DNA of 64,000 bases from JANPPS01 sp964242575. Its GTDB lineage: Bacteria; Pseudomonadota; Alphaproteobacteria; Acetobacterales; Acetobacteraceae. A model generated the notes under the pieces. That model ran no database searches. It was given only the letters and a program-made list of their open reading frames with translations, and was not told the DNA's origin. The stretch lies in NCBI GenBank assembly GCA_964242575.1, contig CAXTCN010000002.1, positions 62,001 through 126,000 on the forward strand, given 5' to 3'. Position 1 is the first letter of the stretch. Each line of letters begins with the position of its first letter. The translations under genes and the position numbers were made by a program. Positions 1 through 8,004 of this stretch are shown piece by piece.

Positions 1-196
1 GCGGACCGAGATGGGGCGGATGGACGAGGTTCTCAGCCGCTTGGCCAAGCAAGCCGGCACGTTCAGCAACACGATCGAAAGCGCCCGGCGCCGCACCCGC
101 GCCGTTTCCAGGCAGTTGCGCGGCGTCGCAATCCTGGAAGCTGCACAGGCCGACACGCTGTTGGACCTTGACGCTGTGGAGGACGAGGAGACCTAG
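1..196 (+). CDS. C-terminal end of an unidentified protein (5' truncated)
   Basis: The reading frame is open from the window edge to the TAG at 194-196, so only about the last 64 codons of a longer gene are visible. The tail is rich in charged residues with helical character (LAKQAGTFSNTIESARRRTR) and ends in an acidic patch. It vaguely recalls the coiled-coil C-termini of RmuC-type DNA recombination proteins, but this is a guess without a diagnostic motif. The gene must start upstream of base 1. Confidence 0.45.
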   Translation, partial: RTEMGRMDEVLSRLAKQAGTFSNTIESARRRTRAVSRQLRGVAILEAAQADTLLDLDAVEDEET

Positions 197-204
197 CCTG
201 CCTG

Positions 205-246
205 TAGAAAACAAAGAGGCCCCGAGGCATGATCCCCGGAGCCTCT
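205..246 (-). terminator. Rho-independent terminator of the small minus-strand unit
   Basis: Read on the minus strand, a 13-bp stem (two G-U wobbles) closes a 6-nt loop and is followed by TTTGTTTTC. The plus-strand version has A-C mismatches and no T-run, so the signal points to the minus strand. It lies about 40 nt past the stop of the small ORF at 283-360. Confidence 0.75.
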
Positions 247-282
247 ACATTGTTCGACGGAAACCCCGCCGGACGATGGCGT

Positions 283-360
283 TCAGCCTGCCGATGCCTC
301 ATGAGCGAGGGCGGGCGTCCAGGTCACGGCGTAAGTCCGTAGGGTCAAACAATGAGACAC
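283..360 (-). CDS. Putative 25-aa small protein or leader peptide
   Basis: A GTG start at 360-358 opens a 25-codon frame ending in TGA at 285-283. The peptide begins VSHCLTLRTYAVTW and matches no family I know. The case for expression is contextual. A complete anti-SD match (AGGAGGTGATCC) sits 7 nt before the GTG, and a strong terminator follows downstream, so this is a self-contained transcription unit of roughly 170 nt. It could be a genuine small protein, a leader peptide, or a small RNA whose SD-like stretch has another role. It lies head-to-head with the ferredoxin gene that starts at 396 or 459. Confidence 0.45.
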   Translation of the reverse strand: MSHCLTLRTYAVTWTPALAHEASAG

Positions 361-376
361 TGGATCACCTCCTTTC
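361..376 (-). promoter_or_regulatory. Near-perfect Shine-Dalgarno, complementary to the 16S rRNA 3' end
   Basis: On the minus strand this reads GAAAGGAGGTGATCCA directly before the GTG at 360. It is the full complement of the 16S rRNA 3' tail, far longer than the 4-6 nt matches seen elsewhere in the window. Equivalently, the plus strand carries the 16S 3'-end sequence CTGGATCACCTCCTTTC. Confidence 0.6.
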
Positions 377-458
377 AATAAGTTGAGGCATTAGGATGGG
401 GGTGGACCCGTCCCGGTGCAAGCCTGGATTTGTCAGCCGCGTGCGCCATCTTTTGGGC

Positions 459-773
459 ATGGACAAAACAGTGATCGCCCGGGAGCTTGCTCCTTGGCGC
501 GACCTCGTGCTGCTATGCAGCAAATGCAGCCGCAAGCTCGATGGCGGCTTCGGCAACAAGGGCAAGCATGACCTCAAGGATGTGCTCAAGGATGCCCTGA
601 AGGCGGCGGGACGCCGGCGGGAGTTGCGCGTGGTCGAGGTGGACTGCCTCGGCCTTTGCCCCAAGCGCGCCGTTACCGCCATCAGCACCGCCCGGCCCGG
701 CGAGATGCTGGTGGTGCCGCAAGGCGCCGACGCAGCGGGCGTGCTCAGCGTGCTGGCAGCATCAACGCCGTAG
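459..773 (+). CDS. Thioredoxin-like [2Fe-2S] ferredoxin domain protein
   Basis: The protein has a CSKCSRKL motif near the N-terminus and DCLGLCPKRAV about 50 residues later. This spacing is typical of the thioredoxin-like [2Fe-2S] ferredoxin fold, in which four cysteines bind one cluster. I chose the ATG at 459 (MDKTVIARELAPW) because family members start shortly before the first CxxC; an upstream in-frame ATG at 396 would add 21 residues. The C-terminus overlaps the 3' end of the convergent gene 745-1086, which encodes a second protein of the same fold. The likely role is electron transfer; the partner is unknown. Confidence 0.75.
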   Translation: MDKTVIARELAPWRDLVLLCSKCSRKLDGGFGNKGKHDLKDVLKDALKAAGRRRELRVVEVDCLGLCPKRAVTAISTARPGEMLVVPQGADAAGVLSVLAASTP

Positions 774-1086
774 CCCGCCCGCCCTCGATCACATGCCCTC
801 GCAGCACGGCATCCACGTCCGCCGTGCCGTCCAGCCGGTACCACACGCCCTCGGGGTAGATCACCACGCACGGACCGAGCTCGCACCGGTCCAGGCATCC
901 GGCTGAGTTCACGCGCAGGTTGGCGATGCCAAGCTCCTTTGCCCGCGCCTTCATGTAATCCCGCAGCGTCTCCGACCCCCGCGCCGCGCAGGAGCCGCGC
1001 TGGTGCCCGTCTGGCCGCCGGTTGGTGCAAACAAAGATATGCGCGTCGAAGTACGGCGCCGGATCGGTCGGGAGCGGCTGGCCCAT
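745..1086 (-). CDS. Thioredoxin-like [2Fe-2S] ferredoxin
   Basis: This 113-residue protein has the pattern FVCTNRRPDGHQRGSC early and SAGCLDRCELGPCVVIYPEG in the second half. These are the cysteine groups of the thioredoxin-like [2Fe-2S] ferredoxins often found as stand-alone proteins in proteobacteria. The C-terminal YPEGVWY and VDAVLRGHV segments are also family-typical. It converges with, and overlaps by 29 nt, another [2Fe-2S] protein gene. It lies 8 nt downstream of the DUF2141 gene on the same strand, so it may be read as the tail of the carotenoid operon. Confidence 0.85.
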   Translation of the reverse strand: MGQPLPTDPAPYFDAHIFVCTNRRPDGHQRGSCAARGSETLRDYMKARAKELGIANLRVNSAGCLDRCELGPCVVIYPEGVWYRLDGTADVDAVLRGHVIEGGRATALMLPAR

Positions 1087-1094
1087 GATGTGTC

Positions 1095-1559
1095 CTAGTT
1101 GATGAGATAGCGCAGGCGAAGGGTGATGCGCCCGCCGCCGAGAGCGAGCTGGAACGCTGCATTCTGGAACTTCGGCGGCCCGAACCGGAACGGGGCGTTG
1201 TTGCTGAAGCCGATGCCCTCGGTCGGAATGCCGATCAAGTCCCGGTCCACTTCCTCATTGTCGTTTTCGTCAAGGAACGCCTGCACCGCCCAAATGCCTG
1301 GCGCGACGTTCGGGACGATGACCACGGTCTCCCCCGGCTGCGCCTTGGCCGAGGCGTTGAACTCGCAGTCCCCAGTCAGGAACCGCTCCACCGAGCACAC
1401 GCCCACCACGACATGGCCGTGGGCGTTGCGCACGTTGGTGACCACAACTTGCAGTTCGCCCGCATGTGCCCACGCGGGGCACAGCATCATTGCGCCGTAT
1501 AGGCCCGCCCGCGCCAGGTAGCCGGCCGCCCGCGCGCCGCGCGCAACAGCGACGCCCAT
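1095..1559 (-). CDS. DUF2141 family exported protein
   Basis: The mature part (GELQVVVTNVRNAHGHVVVGVCS, then DENDNEEVDRDLIGIPTEG and the closing GGRITLRLRYL) is a DUF2141 domain, a small periplasmic beta-sandwich of unknown function. A signal peptide ends at AWAHA. The start is uncertain: ATG at 1559 gives a full signal sequence (MGVAVARGARAAG) but overlaps the glycosyltransferase by 73 nt. ATG at 1490 gives a neat ATGA overlap but only a 10-residue leader. Such proteins recur beside carotenoid genes, so it may help handle or bind the envelope pigment (inference). Confidence 0.75.
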   Translation of the reverse strand: MGVAVARGARAAGYLARAGLYGAMMLCPAWAHAGELQVVVTNVRNAHGHVVVGVCSVERFLTGDCEFNASAKAQPGETVVIVPNVAPGIWAVQAFLDENDNEEVDRDLIGIPTEGIGFSNNAPFRFGPPKFQNAAFQLALGGGRITLRLRYLIN

Positions 1560-2590
1560 TGCACCACCAGCACCGCCAGCACCCCTAATGGATGCAGCAG
1601 CGCCGCACCCCACGGCTGCCGGAACCGCGCCGCCAGCACCAGGCGGAACCCAACCGACGCCAGCAACGCCGCTGCCGCTGGCCCGCTCGGCGCCACCAGC
1701 ATCAGCACCGCCGGCAGCACCTGGCCGCCGCCCAGGATCATTGTCCAGACCGGAAGCGCAAACGGCTTCGCCATGCCCTCGGTGGCGTTCTTGCATAGGC
1801 CCTCCCACACTTGCCCGGCATTGGCATACATCCGGCAACGTGCGAACCCGGCCGCGTCGAACAATCCCGTCATCTCGCCGGCGCGCCGGAATGCCCGCGG
1901 CAGGGTCAGCCCGTCATGCAGCGAGGCGCGGATCGCCGCATGGCCGCCAGCCCGGAGATAGGCGTCGCGCCGGGCGATGAACAATTGGCCGCATCCTGCG
2001 CCCAGCGCTGGGCTTCCGAAGCGCTGCATGGCCGCGAGCGGCAGGTATCCCAGCAACAGGAAGTGGATCAGCGGCAGCAGCAATTGCTCGGACCAGGTCA
2101 GCGTCACCTGCGCCGGGAACCCACTGGCGAGGCCCACGCGGTTCCGCTGCATGAACCCGGCCATCCGGCTCAGCGCATCCGGCGCCAGCCGGACATCGGC
2201 ATCGACCCACACCAGCAACTCATGCCGCGCGCTCTCACCCAGGGCTTGGCAGGCGTGCTGCTTTCCGGACCAACCCGGCGGCAGCGCCGGCGCCTGCGCT
2301 AGCCGGAGCCGCTTGTCGTCGATCGCTGCCAGGATCGTTGGCGTCTGGTCGGTCGAGGCGTCGTCCAGCACGACCAACTCCAAATCCACGCCCTCGCTCG
2401 CCAGCACCGCCGCGCAAGCGTCGGCGATGTTGGCCTCCTCGTTGCGCGCCGGGATCAGCACCGAAACCAAGGGCCGCCCCTCAGCCCGTGCCGGCCGGCG
2501 GTACAGGGTCAGGTTCCACAATCCCAGCAACAGCGGCCCGGCCGCCAGGAACAGGGCGAACCAGGCCAGGCCTGAGTATGAACCGGTCAC
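1487..2590 (-). CDS. Family 2 glycosyltransferase, CrtQ-like carotenoid glycosyltransferase
   Basis: The protein has an N-terminal membrane segment and then a GT2 domain: SVLIPARNEEANI, DDASTDQT, LPPGWSGKQHACQ and the metal-binding VDADVRL. Hydrophobic segments follow in the last third. This layout (GWxGKxxAC with trailing membrane helices) is shared by CrtQ-like and hopanoid-associated glycosyltransferases. It starts with GTG at 2590, overlapping the acyltransferase stop as GTGA. Its position between the acyltransferase and desaturase genes suggests that it glycosylates a carboxylated C30 carotenoid at the inner membrane. An HpnB-like role is the alternative. Confidence 0.8.
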   Translation of the reverse strand: MTGSYSGLAWFALFLAAGPLLLGLWNLTLYRRPARAEGRPLVSVLIPARNEEANIADACAAVLASEGVDLELVVLDDASTDQTPTILAAIDDKRLRLAQAPALPPGWSGKQHACQALGESARHELLVWVDADVRLAPDALSRMAGFMQRNRVGLASGFPAQVTLTWSEQLLLPLIHFLLLGYLPLAAMQRFGSPALGAGCGQLFIARRDAYLRAGGHAAIRASLHDGLTLPRAFRRAGEMTGLFDAAGFARCRMYANAGQVWEGLCKNATEGMAKPFALPVWTMILGGGQVLPAVLMLVAPSGPAAAALLASVGFRLVLAARFRQPWGAALLHPLGVLAVLVVQWASLLRAARGRPATWRGRAYTAQ

Positions 2591-3372
2591 TCGCCCGGCT
2601 CCCCGCGCGCGTCGTGCCGGGGGTTGAACGGCCGCCCGCCAGCCCACGCGCGGCCACGGCGGTACAGGTCGTAAATGCCGCCAACGCCCACTACGCCGCG
2701 CAGCAACGGGCGGAATAGCCTTGGGTCGCGCTGCATGGACTCGCCGGCCAGCAAATCCATGGTCCGGGTCAACTCGTGCGCCAAAAGGGCGTTCCACTCC
2801 GCCACCGAGTGGTCCTGCCCGGCCTGGATCGGCTCGCCGAACCGGGCCAGCGCCTCCGGTTTGCTTTCATTCCAATAGGTGTACTCAATCGCAAGCGGCA
2901 GGATCACCGCGTTGGGCACGCGCCGGGCCAAGTGCGCGAGACCGGGGCGCAGATGGATCGGCCGGCGGCGCGGATCGGTGAACTCGCCCTCGGCGGTGAT
3001 CCACAGGATGGCGCGCGGGTTGGACAGGATGCGCAGGCTGGTGGACAGGAACTGCGCCGCGCCGCGCTTCTGGTCCAGGTCCACGCCGAACACGCCCATG
3101 CGCTCGAACACGCCGTAGTTGCCCAGCGCCTTCGCGTCCATCGGGCCATAGCCCGGCCGACCCGGGAACAGCTTGGTGCACAGCAGGATGTAAAGCGCCG
3201 GGTCCCACCAGGAAGGATGGTTGCTGTAAATGATCAGCGGATGTTCGGCGGCCTGCGGCTGCCCCGAGCGGGACAGCCGAACCGCATGGAAGCGCCGGAA
3301 GAAGTACCAGCGAAGATACCAGCCGAACGCCCAAAACAGGAAGTCCGACCGCGCCGCGATCGGGTCCCGCAT
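2587..3372 (-). CDS. PlsC-type acyltransferase, CrtO-like
   Basis: The catalytic HX4D motif is visible as NHPSWWDP around residues 50-57, and an EGEFTDPRRRP motif stands where block III (EGTRS) is usual. The N-terminal aromatic stretch (FLFWAFGWYLRWYFF) is a likely membrane anchor. It starts one base after the upstream desaturase stop (TAA C ATG) and overlaps the glycosyltransferase start, so it is firmly in the carotenoid operon. The inferred role is esterifying the sugar of a glycosylated carotenoid with a fatty acid, the last step in staphyloxanthin-like pathways. A general lysophospholipid acyltransferase role is less likely here. Confidence 0.8.
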   Translation of the reverse strand: MRDPIAARSDFLFWAFGWYLRWYFFRRFHAVRLSRSGQPQAAEHPLIIYSNHPSWWDPALYILLCTKLFPGRPGYGPMDAKALGNYGVFERMGVFGVDLDQKRGAAQFLSTSLRILSNPRAILWITAEGEFTDPRRRPIHLRPGLAHLARRVPNAVILPLAIEYTYWNESKPEALARFGEPIQAGQDHSVAEWNALLAHELTRTMDLLAGESMQRDPRLFRPLLRGVVGVGGIYDLYRRGRAWAGGRPFNPRHDARGEPGE

Positions 3373-3373
3373 G

Positions 3374-4912
3374 TTACCTGCCCACTGCAGCCGTCGCCGC
3401 GACATCCTGCGAGAGGCTGTCCGCCGCGATCCAGCCGCTCATCAGCACCATCGGCATGCCCGGCCCGGGATGCGCCGCGCCGCCGGCAAGATACAGCCCC
3501 GCCAAATCGCGCGAACGGTTGCCCGGCTTGAACGCGCCATTCACCTTGCCGTGGCTCGCCAACCCATAGATAGCGCCGTTCAACACGCGGTAGCGCTCGT
3601 GGATATCCTGCGGCGTCAGATGGCGCTCGAAAACAATCCGCTCCTCGATGTCCGGCATCCCGGCGCAGCGCTTCAGCTTGTCGAGGATGACTTGGCGGTA
3701 GGCTGGAAACATCTTGGACCAGTCATGGTGCGGATGCAGGTACGGTGTGTGCACCAGCACATACAGCGCCTCGCCCCCCGGCGGCGCAACCGCCGGCTCG
3801 GTGCCGGACGGCGCGGCGATGTAGCAGGTCGGGTCCGGCGCTGGCTCCCCCTTGCCGTAAATCCAGTCGAACTCCTCCTCCGGGTCGCGCGAGAACACGA
3901 AATCATGGTGCGCCAGGTGCTCGTAGCGGCGATTGAGGCCCAGGTACAGCACCACCCCGGAGCAGGCCGGGTCACGCTTCCAGCGCCGGGAGAACGAAGC
4001 CTCCGGCGCGCCGCCCACCAGCTCGCGGTACGTCCGCACGCTGTCCATGTTGCTGACCACGGCCGACAGCCGCACCGTCTCGCCGCCCTCGGTCAACACG
4101 CCCGTCACCCGGCCATGCTCGGACAGCACCTTGGTCACCTCGACGCCGGGCCGCAAGTCGACGCCCAACTCGCCGGCCAGCCGCTCCAACGCCTGCGGCA
4201 CGGCTCGGGTGCCACCCATGGGATACCACACGCCGCATTCGGTTTGCATGTGCGCGATGCTGCACAGCACCGCTGGCGACGCGTACGGGCTGCTGCCGAC
4301 ATACTGCACAAAATGGTCCAGCATCTGGCTGACCCGCGCATCCGGCACCCGCTTCCGGATTTGCCCGGCGACCGACGTGCCCATGCGCAGGCTCATGACG
4401 TCCCGCAACGTCTTGAGGTTCATGCCCTTGAACTCAAGCGTGTCGCCGATGCCCTCGACGGACTTCCAGAAAAAAAACTTTTCCGAGACCTCGTGCAGCT
4501 TCTTGGACATGCCGATGAAGTCCAGGAACCCGGCCTCGCTGCCCGGCGCATACTCGGCGATGGTCCGCGCCATCGCCGGCACGTCCTGCTGCAGGTCCAG
4601 CACCGAGCCGTCCTCGAAAAAGCAACGCCATTGCGGGTCGAGCCGCCGCAGGTCCAGGTAGTCGTGCATGCTGCGCCCGGCCTCGGCGAACACGCGGCCC
4701 AGCACCTCCGGCACGGTCAGGATCGTCGGCCCCATGTCGAAGCGGAACCCGTTCTGCTCCAATTGCGCGGCCTTGCCGCCCATCCAGGGATTTTTGTCGA
4801 ACAGCACCACCTTGTGCCCGCGCGCTGCCAGCGTGCAGGCCGCCGCAAGGCCGCCGAGGCCAGCGCCGATCACGCCGACCGGTAGCTCCCCGCGAGGATA
4901 AATCGCGTTCAT
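3374..4912 (-). CDS. Carotenoid desaturase/oxidase of the CrtI/CrtN/CrtP family
   Basis: The N-terminal FAD-binding motif GVIGAGLGGLAAACTLAARG, then GGKAAQLEQNGFRFDMGPTI, and the C-terminal LYLAGGAAHPGPGMP signature define the phytoene-desaturase family. At 512 residues it is full length. It starts at ATG 4912, overlapping the stop of a second family member as ATGA. Two such paralogs next to an aldehyde dehydrogenase, glycosyltransferase and acyltransferase are typical of C30 (diapo)carotenoid acid pathways, with one copy desaturating the chain and the other oxidising its terminal methyl. Sequence alone does not tell me which copy does which; the oxidase role is my preferred guess here. Confidence 0.8.
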   Translation of the reverse strand: MNAIYPRGELPVGVIGAGLGGLAAACTLAARGHKVVLFDKNPWMGGKAAQLEQNGFRFDMGPTILTVPEVLGRVFAEAGRSMHDYLDLRRLDPQWRCFFEDGSVLDLQQDVPAMARTIAEYAPGSEAGFLDFIGMSKKLHEVSEKFFFWKSVEGIGDTLEFKGMNLKTLRDVMSLRMGTSVAGQIRKRVPDARVSQMLDHFVQYVGSSPYASPAVLCSIAHMQTECGVWYPMGGTRAVPQALERLAGELGVDLRPGVEVTKVLSEHGRVTGVLTEGGETVRLSAVVSNMDSVRTYRELVGGAPEASFSRRWKRDPACSGVVLYLGLNRRYEHLAHHDFVFSRDPEEEFDWIYGKGEPAPDPTCYIAAPSGTEPAVAPPGGEALYVLVHTPYLHPHHDWSKMFPAYRQVILDKLKRCAGMPDIEERIVFERHLTPQDIHERYRVLNGAIYGLASHGKVNGAFKPGNRSRDLAGLYLAGGAAHPGPGMPMVLMSGWIAADSLSQDVAATAAVGR

Positions 4913-6501
4913 AGCGCCTCCGCAATCGCCGGTTCGTAATGATCTTTGGCCATGACCGACGGTTGCTCCCATGCCGGGTTTAGTCCGAGATCCTCTGCCA
5001 TCAGGCGTGATGTGATGCGCGCGCTCTCGAAAATCACCGGCAGCCCGCTCCCGGGATGCGTGCCGCCACCCACGAGATAAACACCTTGCAGGTCCTCGAA
5101 CCGGTTGCGCGGCCGGAAGTGCAGCATTTGCGCCAAGTTATGCGCCAGGTTGAACGTGGCGCCGCGGTAAACCTGCAAGTCCGTCTCCCAGCCTTGCGGC
5201 GTCAGGATTTTCTCGAACCGGATGCGGCTCTCGATGTCCGGGATGCCGATCCGCCTCAACCGTTCGAGCGTCATAGCCCGGTAGCGCGCCGTCTCGGCTG
5301 CCCAATCGACGCCCTCGCCGATCCGGTGTCCCACCGGCACCAGCACATACAACGTCGAGTGGCCCGGCGGCGCCAGGGCCGGGTCGGTGACGCAGGCGTT
5401 CTGCACATAGAAGCTCGGATCGGACGGCGCTTGCCCAGCCTCGATCTCGGCGATGTTGCGGCGGTAGTCCTCAGCCAAATAGATCGTGTGGTGCGACAGG
5501 TCCGGGATGCTGCCCTCGATCCCGAGGTACATCATGAATGTGCTGCAGGAGAATTTCTTGGACGCGATTTTGCGGTCGGACCAGCGGCGGCGGATGCTGT
5601 CCGGCACCAGCTTGGTCATGGTCTGCGCGAAATCCGCGTTGACCACCAGGCTGTCGTAACGCCGCTCCGTGCCGCCCACGCGGACGCCCACCGCGCGCCG
5701 GCCCTCGAACAGCACCTCCTGCACCGGTTCGCCCAGCTTGATCTTGGCGCCCAAGTCCCGCGCCACCCGCGCCATCGCCCCCATCACCGCGCCGGTGCCG
5801 CCGCGTGGGTGATAGACGCCGTACTCGTACTCCATGAACGACAGGATGGTGAACAGGCTCGGGCACCGGAACGGCGACATGCCGAGGTACTTGGACTGGA
5901 AGCTGAACGCGAGCCGCACCCGCTCGTCCCGAAAGTAGGTGCCGAGGTCGCTGTCCACGCTCCGGTGCGGCCGCAACCGCGACAGCCCGCGCAGCACGTT
6001 CGGCCGCATCAGGTCGCGCATGGAGTTGAACGCGTTCTCCAGCACCGGCCGGAACACCGCCAGCTTCTTGCGGTTGTCCGCCATGAACCGCGGCAACTCG
6101 GCCGCGTCGGCGGGCGAGAACCGCGCGATCTCGGCCGCCATGCGCTCCATGTCCCCGGTGGCCTGGATGTGGCCGCCACCCTCGAACACCAGGTGGTACT
6201 GCGGGTCGAGCCGGATCAGCTCCACCTCGTCCTCCAACCGCCGGCCGCACGCGGTGAAGATGTCCGCCAGCACGCGCGGGTACAGGAAGAACGTCGGCCC
6301 CATATCGAACCGGAACGTGCCCACGTCGGTCGCGCCGGTGATGGTGCTGGACCGCCCACCCACGCAATCACGCGACTCGTAAAGAGTAACGTCCATGCCG
6401 GCCTTGGCAAGCAACATGGCGGTCGCCAGGCCACCCGGCCCGGCTCCCATAATGGCGACGCTGCGCCTCACCGGTGAAACGCCAGGGTCGTTATCTTGCA
6501 A
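4909..6501 (-). CDS. Phytoene/diapophytoene desaturase (CrtI/CrtN family)
   Basis: The FAD Rossmann motif SVAIMGAGPGGLATAMLLAKAG, the FRFDMGPTFFLYP segment and the C-terminal VYLVGGGTHPGSGLPVI signature mark a carotenoid desaturase that introduces conjugated double bonds into phytoene or a C30 precursor. It is the first gene of the minus-strand operon. The open frame begins with TTG at 6501. A GTG at 6471 (VRRSVAIMGAG) would fit the usual N-terminus equally well, and neither has a clear ribosome site. The divergent aldehyde dehydrogenase begins within 70 nt, so the shared spacer should carry both promoters. Confidence 0.85.
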   Translation of the reverse strand: MQDNDPGVSPVRRSVAIMGAGPGGLATAMLLAKAGMDVTLYESRDCVGGRSSTITGATDVGTFRFDMGPTFFLYPRVLADIFTACGRRLEDEVELIRLDPQYHLVFEGGGHIQATGDMERMAAEIARFSPADAAELPRFMADNRKKLAVFRPVLENAFNSMRDLMRPNVLRGLSRLRPHRSVDSDLGTYFRDERVRLAFSFQSKYLGMSPFRCPSLFTILSFMEYEYGVYHPRGGTGAVMGAMARVARDLGAKIKLGEPVQEVLFEGRRAVGVRVGGTERRYDSLVVNADFAQTMTKLVPDSIRRRWSDRKIASKKFSCSTFMMYLGIEGSIPDLSHHTIYLAEDYRRNIAEIEAGQAPSDPSFYVQNACVTDPALAPPGHSTLYVLVPVGHRIGEGVDWAAETARYRAMTLERLRRIGIPDIESRIRFEKILTPQGWETDLQVYRGATFNLAHNLAQMLHFRPRNRFEDLQGVYLVGGGTHPGSGLPVIFESARITSRLMAEDLGLNPAWEQPSVMAKDHYEPAIAEAL

Positions 6502-6567
6502 GACAGCATGCAGTGAAACTTAGCCTTTCTCTCGATGGACCGATAGATGCCCGCTAAAGGTGGGTCT

Positions 6568-7962
6568 ATGAACGATCTTGTCATCCTAACGCCATACGCC
6601 CCCCTTCTAACGGCACGCAACAGCGGGACCGCCTGGGCCGGCACGCCTCTGCCAAGCAGGCTGGCGGTGGTCGCGCGGGCCCGCAAGCTTATCGCCCGTG
6701 AAGCAGCGGCGTTGGCCAACACCATGGGCCGGGCTGCGTCCGACACGCTGGTGGCCGAGGTGCTGCCGCTGGCCGAGGCTGCCCGCTTCCTGCTGCGCCG
6801 CGCTCCCACGATCCTGGCCCCGGTCCAGCCGGCCGGCGGACGACCGCTGTGGTTGCTCGGCATACGCGCTGAAATCCGGCGGGAGCCGTGCGGGGTCGTG
6901 CTGATCTTGGCACCTTCCAACTACCCCTTGTTCCTGCCCGGCGCACAGGCGTTGCAGGCGCTTGTCGCGGGAAACGCCGTCTGCGTGAAGCCAGCGCCGG
7001 GCTGCGCGGCGCCGATGCTGGCGTTGGCGGACGTGCTGCGCCGCGCCGGGTTGCCGGACGGGGTGTTGCAGGTGCTGGACCCGGACACCGGCGAGGCGGC
7101 GAGTCGCGCCGGGTTCGACCGCATCGTGCTGACCGGTTCCGCCCTGACCGGCGTTCGTGTGCTGCACGCCGCAGCCGCGACGCTCACGCCCACGACGATG
7201 GAGCTGTCCGGCGCGGACGCCGTGTTCGTGCTGCCCGGCGCGGACCTTGACCTCGTGGCGGGCTGCCTGGCTTACGGCCTACGGCTGAACGGCGGCGCGA
7301 CCTGCATCGCGCCGCGCCGGGTGTTCGTGCCCGTGGCCGACGCCGCGGCGCTGGAGGCCCGCCTGCTGGCCCGGCTGCCTGTGGTGCCGGACGCGGCGGT
7401 GCCGCCCGCCATCGCTGCCCGGCTCGACCGCCTGCTGGCCCAGGCCGTGCATGACGGCGCGCGCATTGCCGCCGGCGGCACAGGGCGGCCGGTGGTGCTG
7501 GCTGACGCGCGGCCCGGCATGGCCCTGCTGCATGAGGATGTGTTCGCGCCCTGGCTGGCGCTGGTCGCCGTTCCGGACACCGAGGCGGCGCTGGCAGTGT
7601 CGGCTGAGTGCCCCTACGCGCTGGGCGCCAGCGTATTCGGGCCGGAGCCGGCCGCGCTCGTTGTCGCGGCGCGCGTCCGGGCCGGGTCGGTCTGCGTCAA
7701 CGACCTGATCGTGCCCACCGCCGACCCGCGCCTGCCGTTCGGTGGCCGTGGCCGCAGCGGCTTCGGCTCTACCCGTGGAGCGGAGGGCCTGCTGGAGATG
7801 ACCGTGCCCAAGGCCGTCAGCGTCCGCCGCGGCCGGTTCCGCCCGCACCTGGACGCGCCCACGCCCGCCGACGCCGCCAGCTTCGCGCGCATGACGGCGC
7901 TGCTGCACGGAGGCTGGCGGGACCGCTGGACAGCATTGCGCGGCTTGGCGAAACCGCCGTGA
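6568..7962 (+). CDS. Aldehyde dehydrogenase, probable carotenoid aldehyde (AldH/CrtNc-like)
   Basis: The catalytic glutamate lies in MELSGADAVFV and the catalytic cysteine in GGATCIAPRR; the C-terminus has the family motif LPFGGRGRSGFGSTRG. I chose ATG 6568 because AAAGGTGG precedes it at good spacing; an in-frame ATG at 6547 lacks a ribosome site. The gene is divergent from the two-desaturase operon. By analogy with C30 carotenoid pathways it should oxidise the terminal aldehyde made by the desaturase-like oxidase to the carboxylic acid that is then glycosylated. The substrate is inferred from context only. Confidence 0.8.
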   Translation: MNDLVILTPYAPLLTARNSGTAWAGTPLPSRLAVVARARKLIAREAAALANTMGRAASDTLVAEVLPLAEAARFLLRRAPTILAPVQPAGGRPLWLLGIRAEIRREPCGVVLILAPSNYPLFLPGAQALQALVAGNAVCVKPAPGCAAPMLALADVLRRAGLPDGVLQVLDPDTGEAASRAGFDRIVLTGSALTGVRVLHAAAATLTPTTMELSGADAVFVLPGADLDLVAGCLAYGLRLNGGATCIAPRRVFVPVADAAALEARLLARLPVVPDAAVPPAIAARLDRLLAQAVHDGARIAAGGTGRPVVLADARPGMALLHEDVFAPWLALVAVPDTEAALAVSAECPYALGASVFGPEPAALVVAARVRAGSVCVNDLIVPTADPRLPFGGRGRSGFGSTRGAEGLLEMTVPKAVSVRRGRFRPHLDAPTPADAASFARMTALLHGGWRDRWTALRGLAKPP

Positions 7963-8004
7963 GCCGAGCCGCAACTTCGCCATGCAATTCAAGGAGGCAA
8001 GATC

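Noticed and set aside
345..376. Possible 16S rRNA 3'-end fragment on the plus strand (CTGGATCACCTCCTTTC)
   Set aside because: Upstream sequence only loosely resembles 16S, while the minus strand reads it as an ideally spaced Shine-Dalgarno before a frame with its own terminator. I report it as a ribosome site.
3230..4885. 551-aa open frame opposite the carotenoid desaturase
   Set aside because: It is a high-GC antisense shadow: Arg/His/Gln-rich with no domain, fully overlapping a gene with clear FAD motifs. The 473-aa frame at 5056-6477 is the same case.
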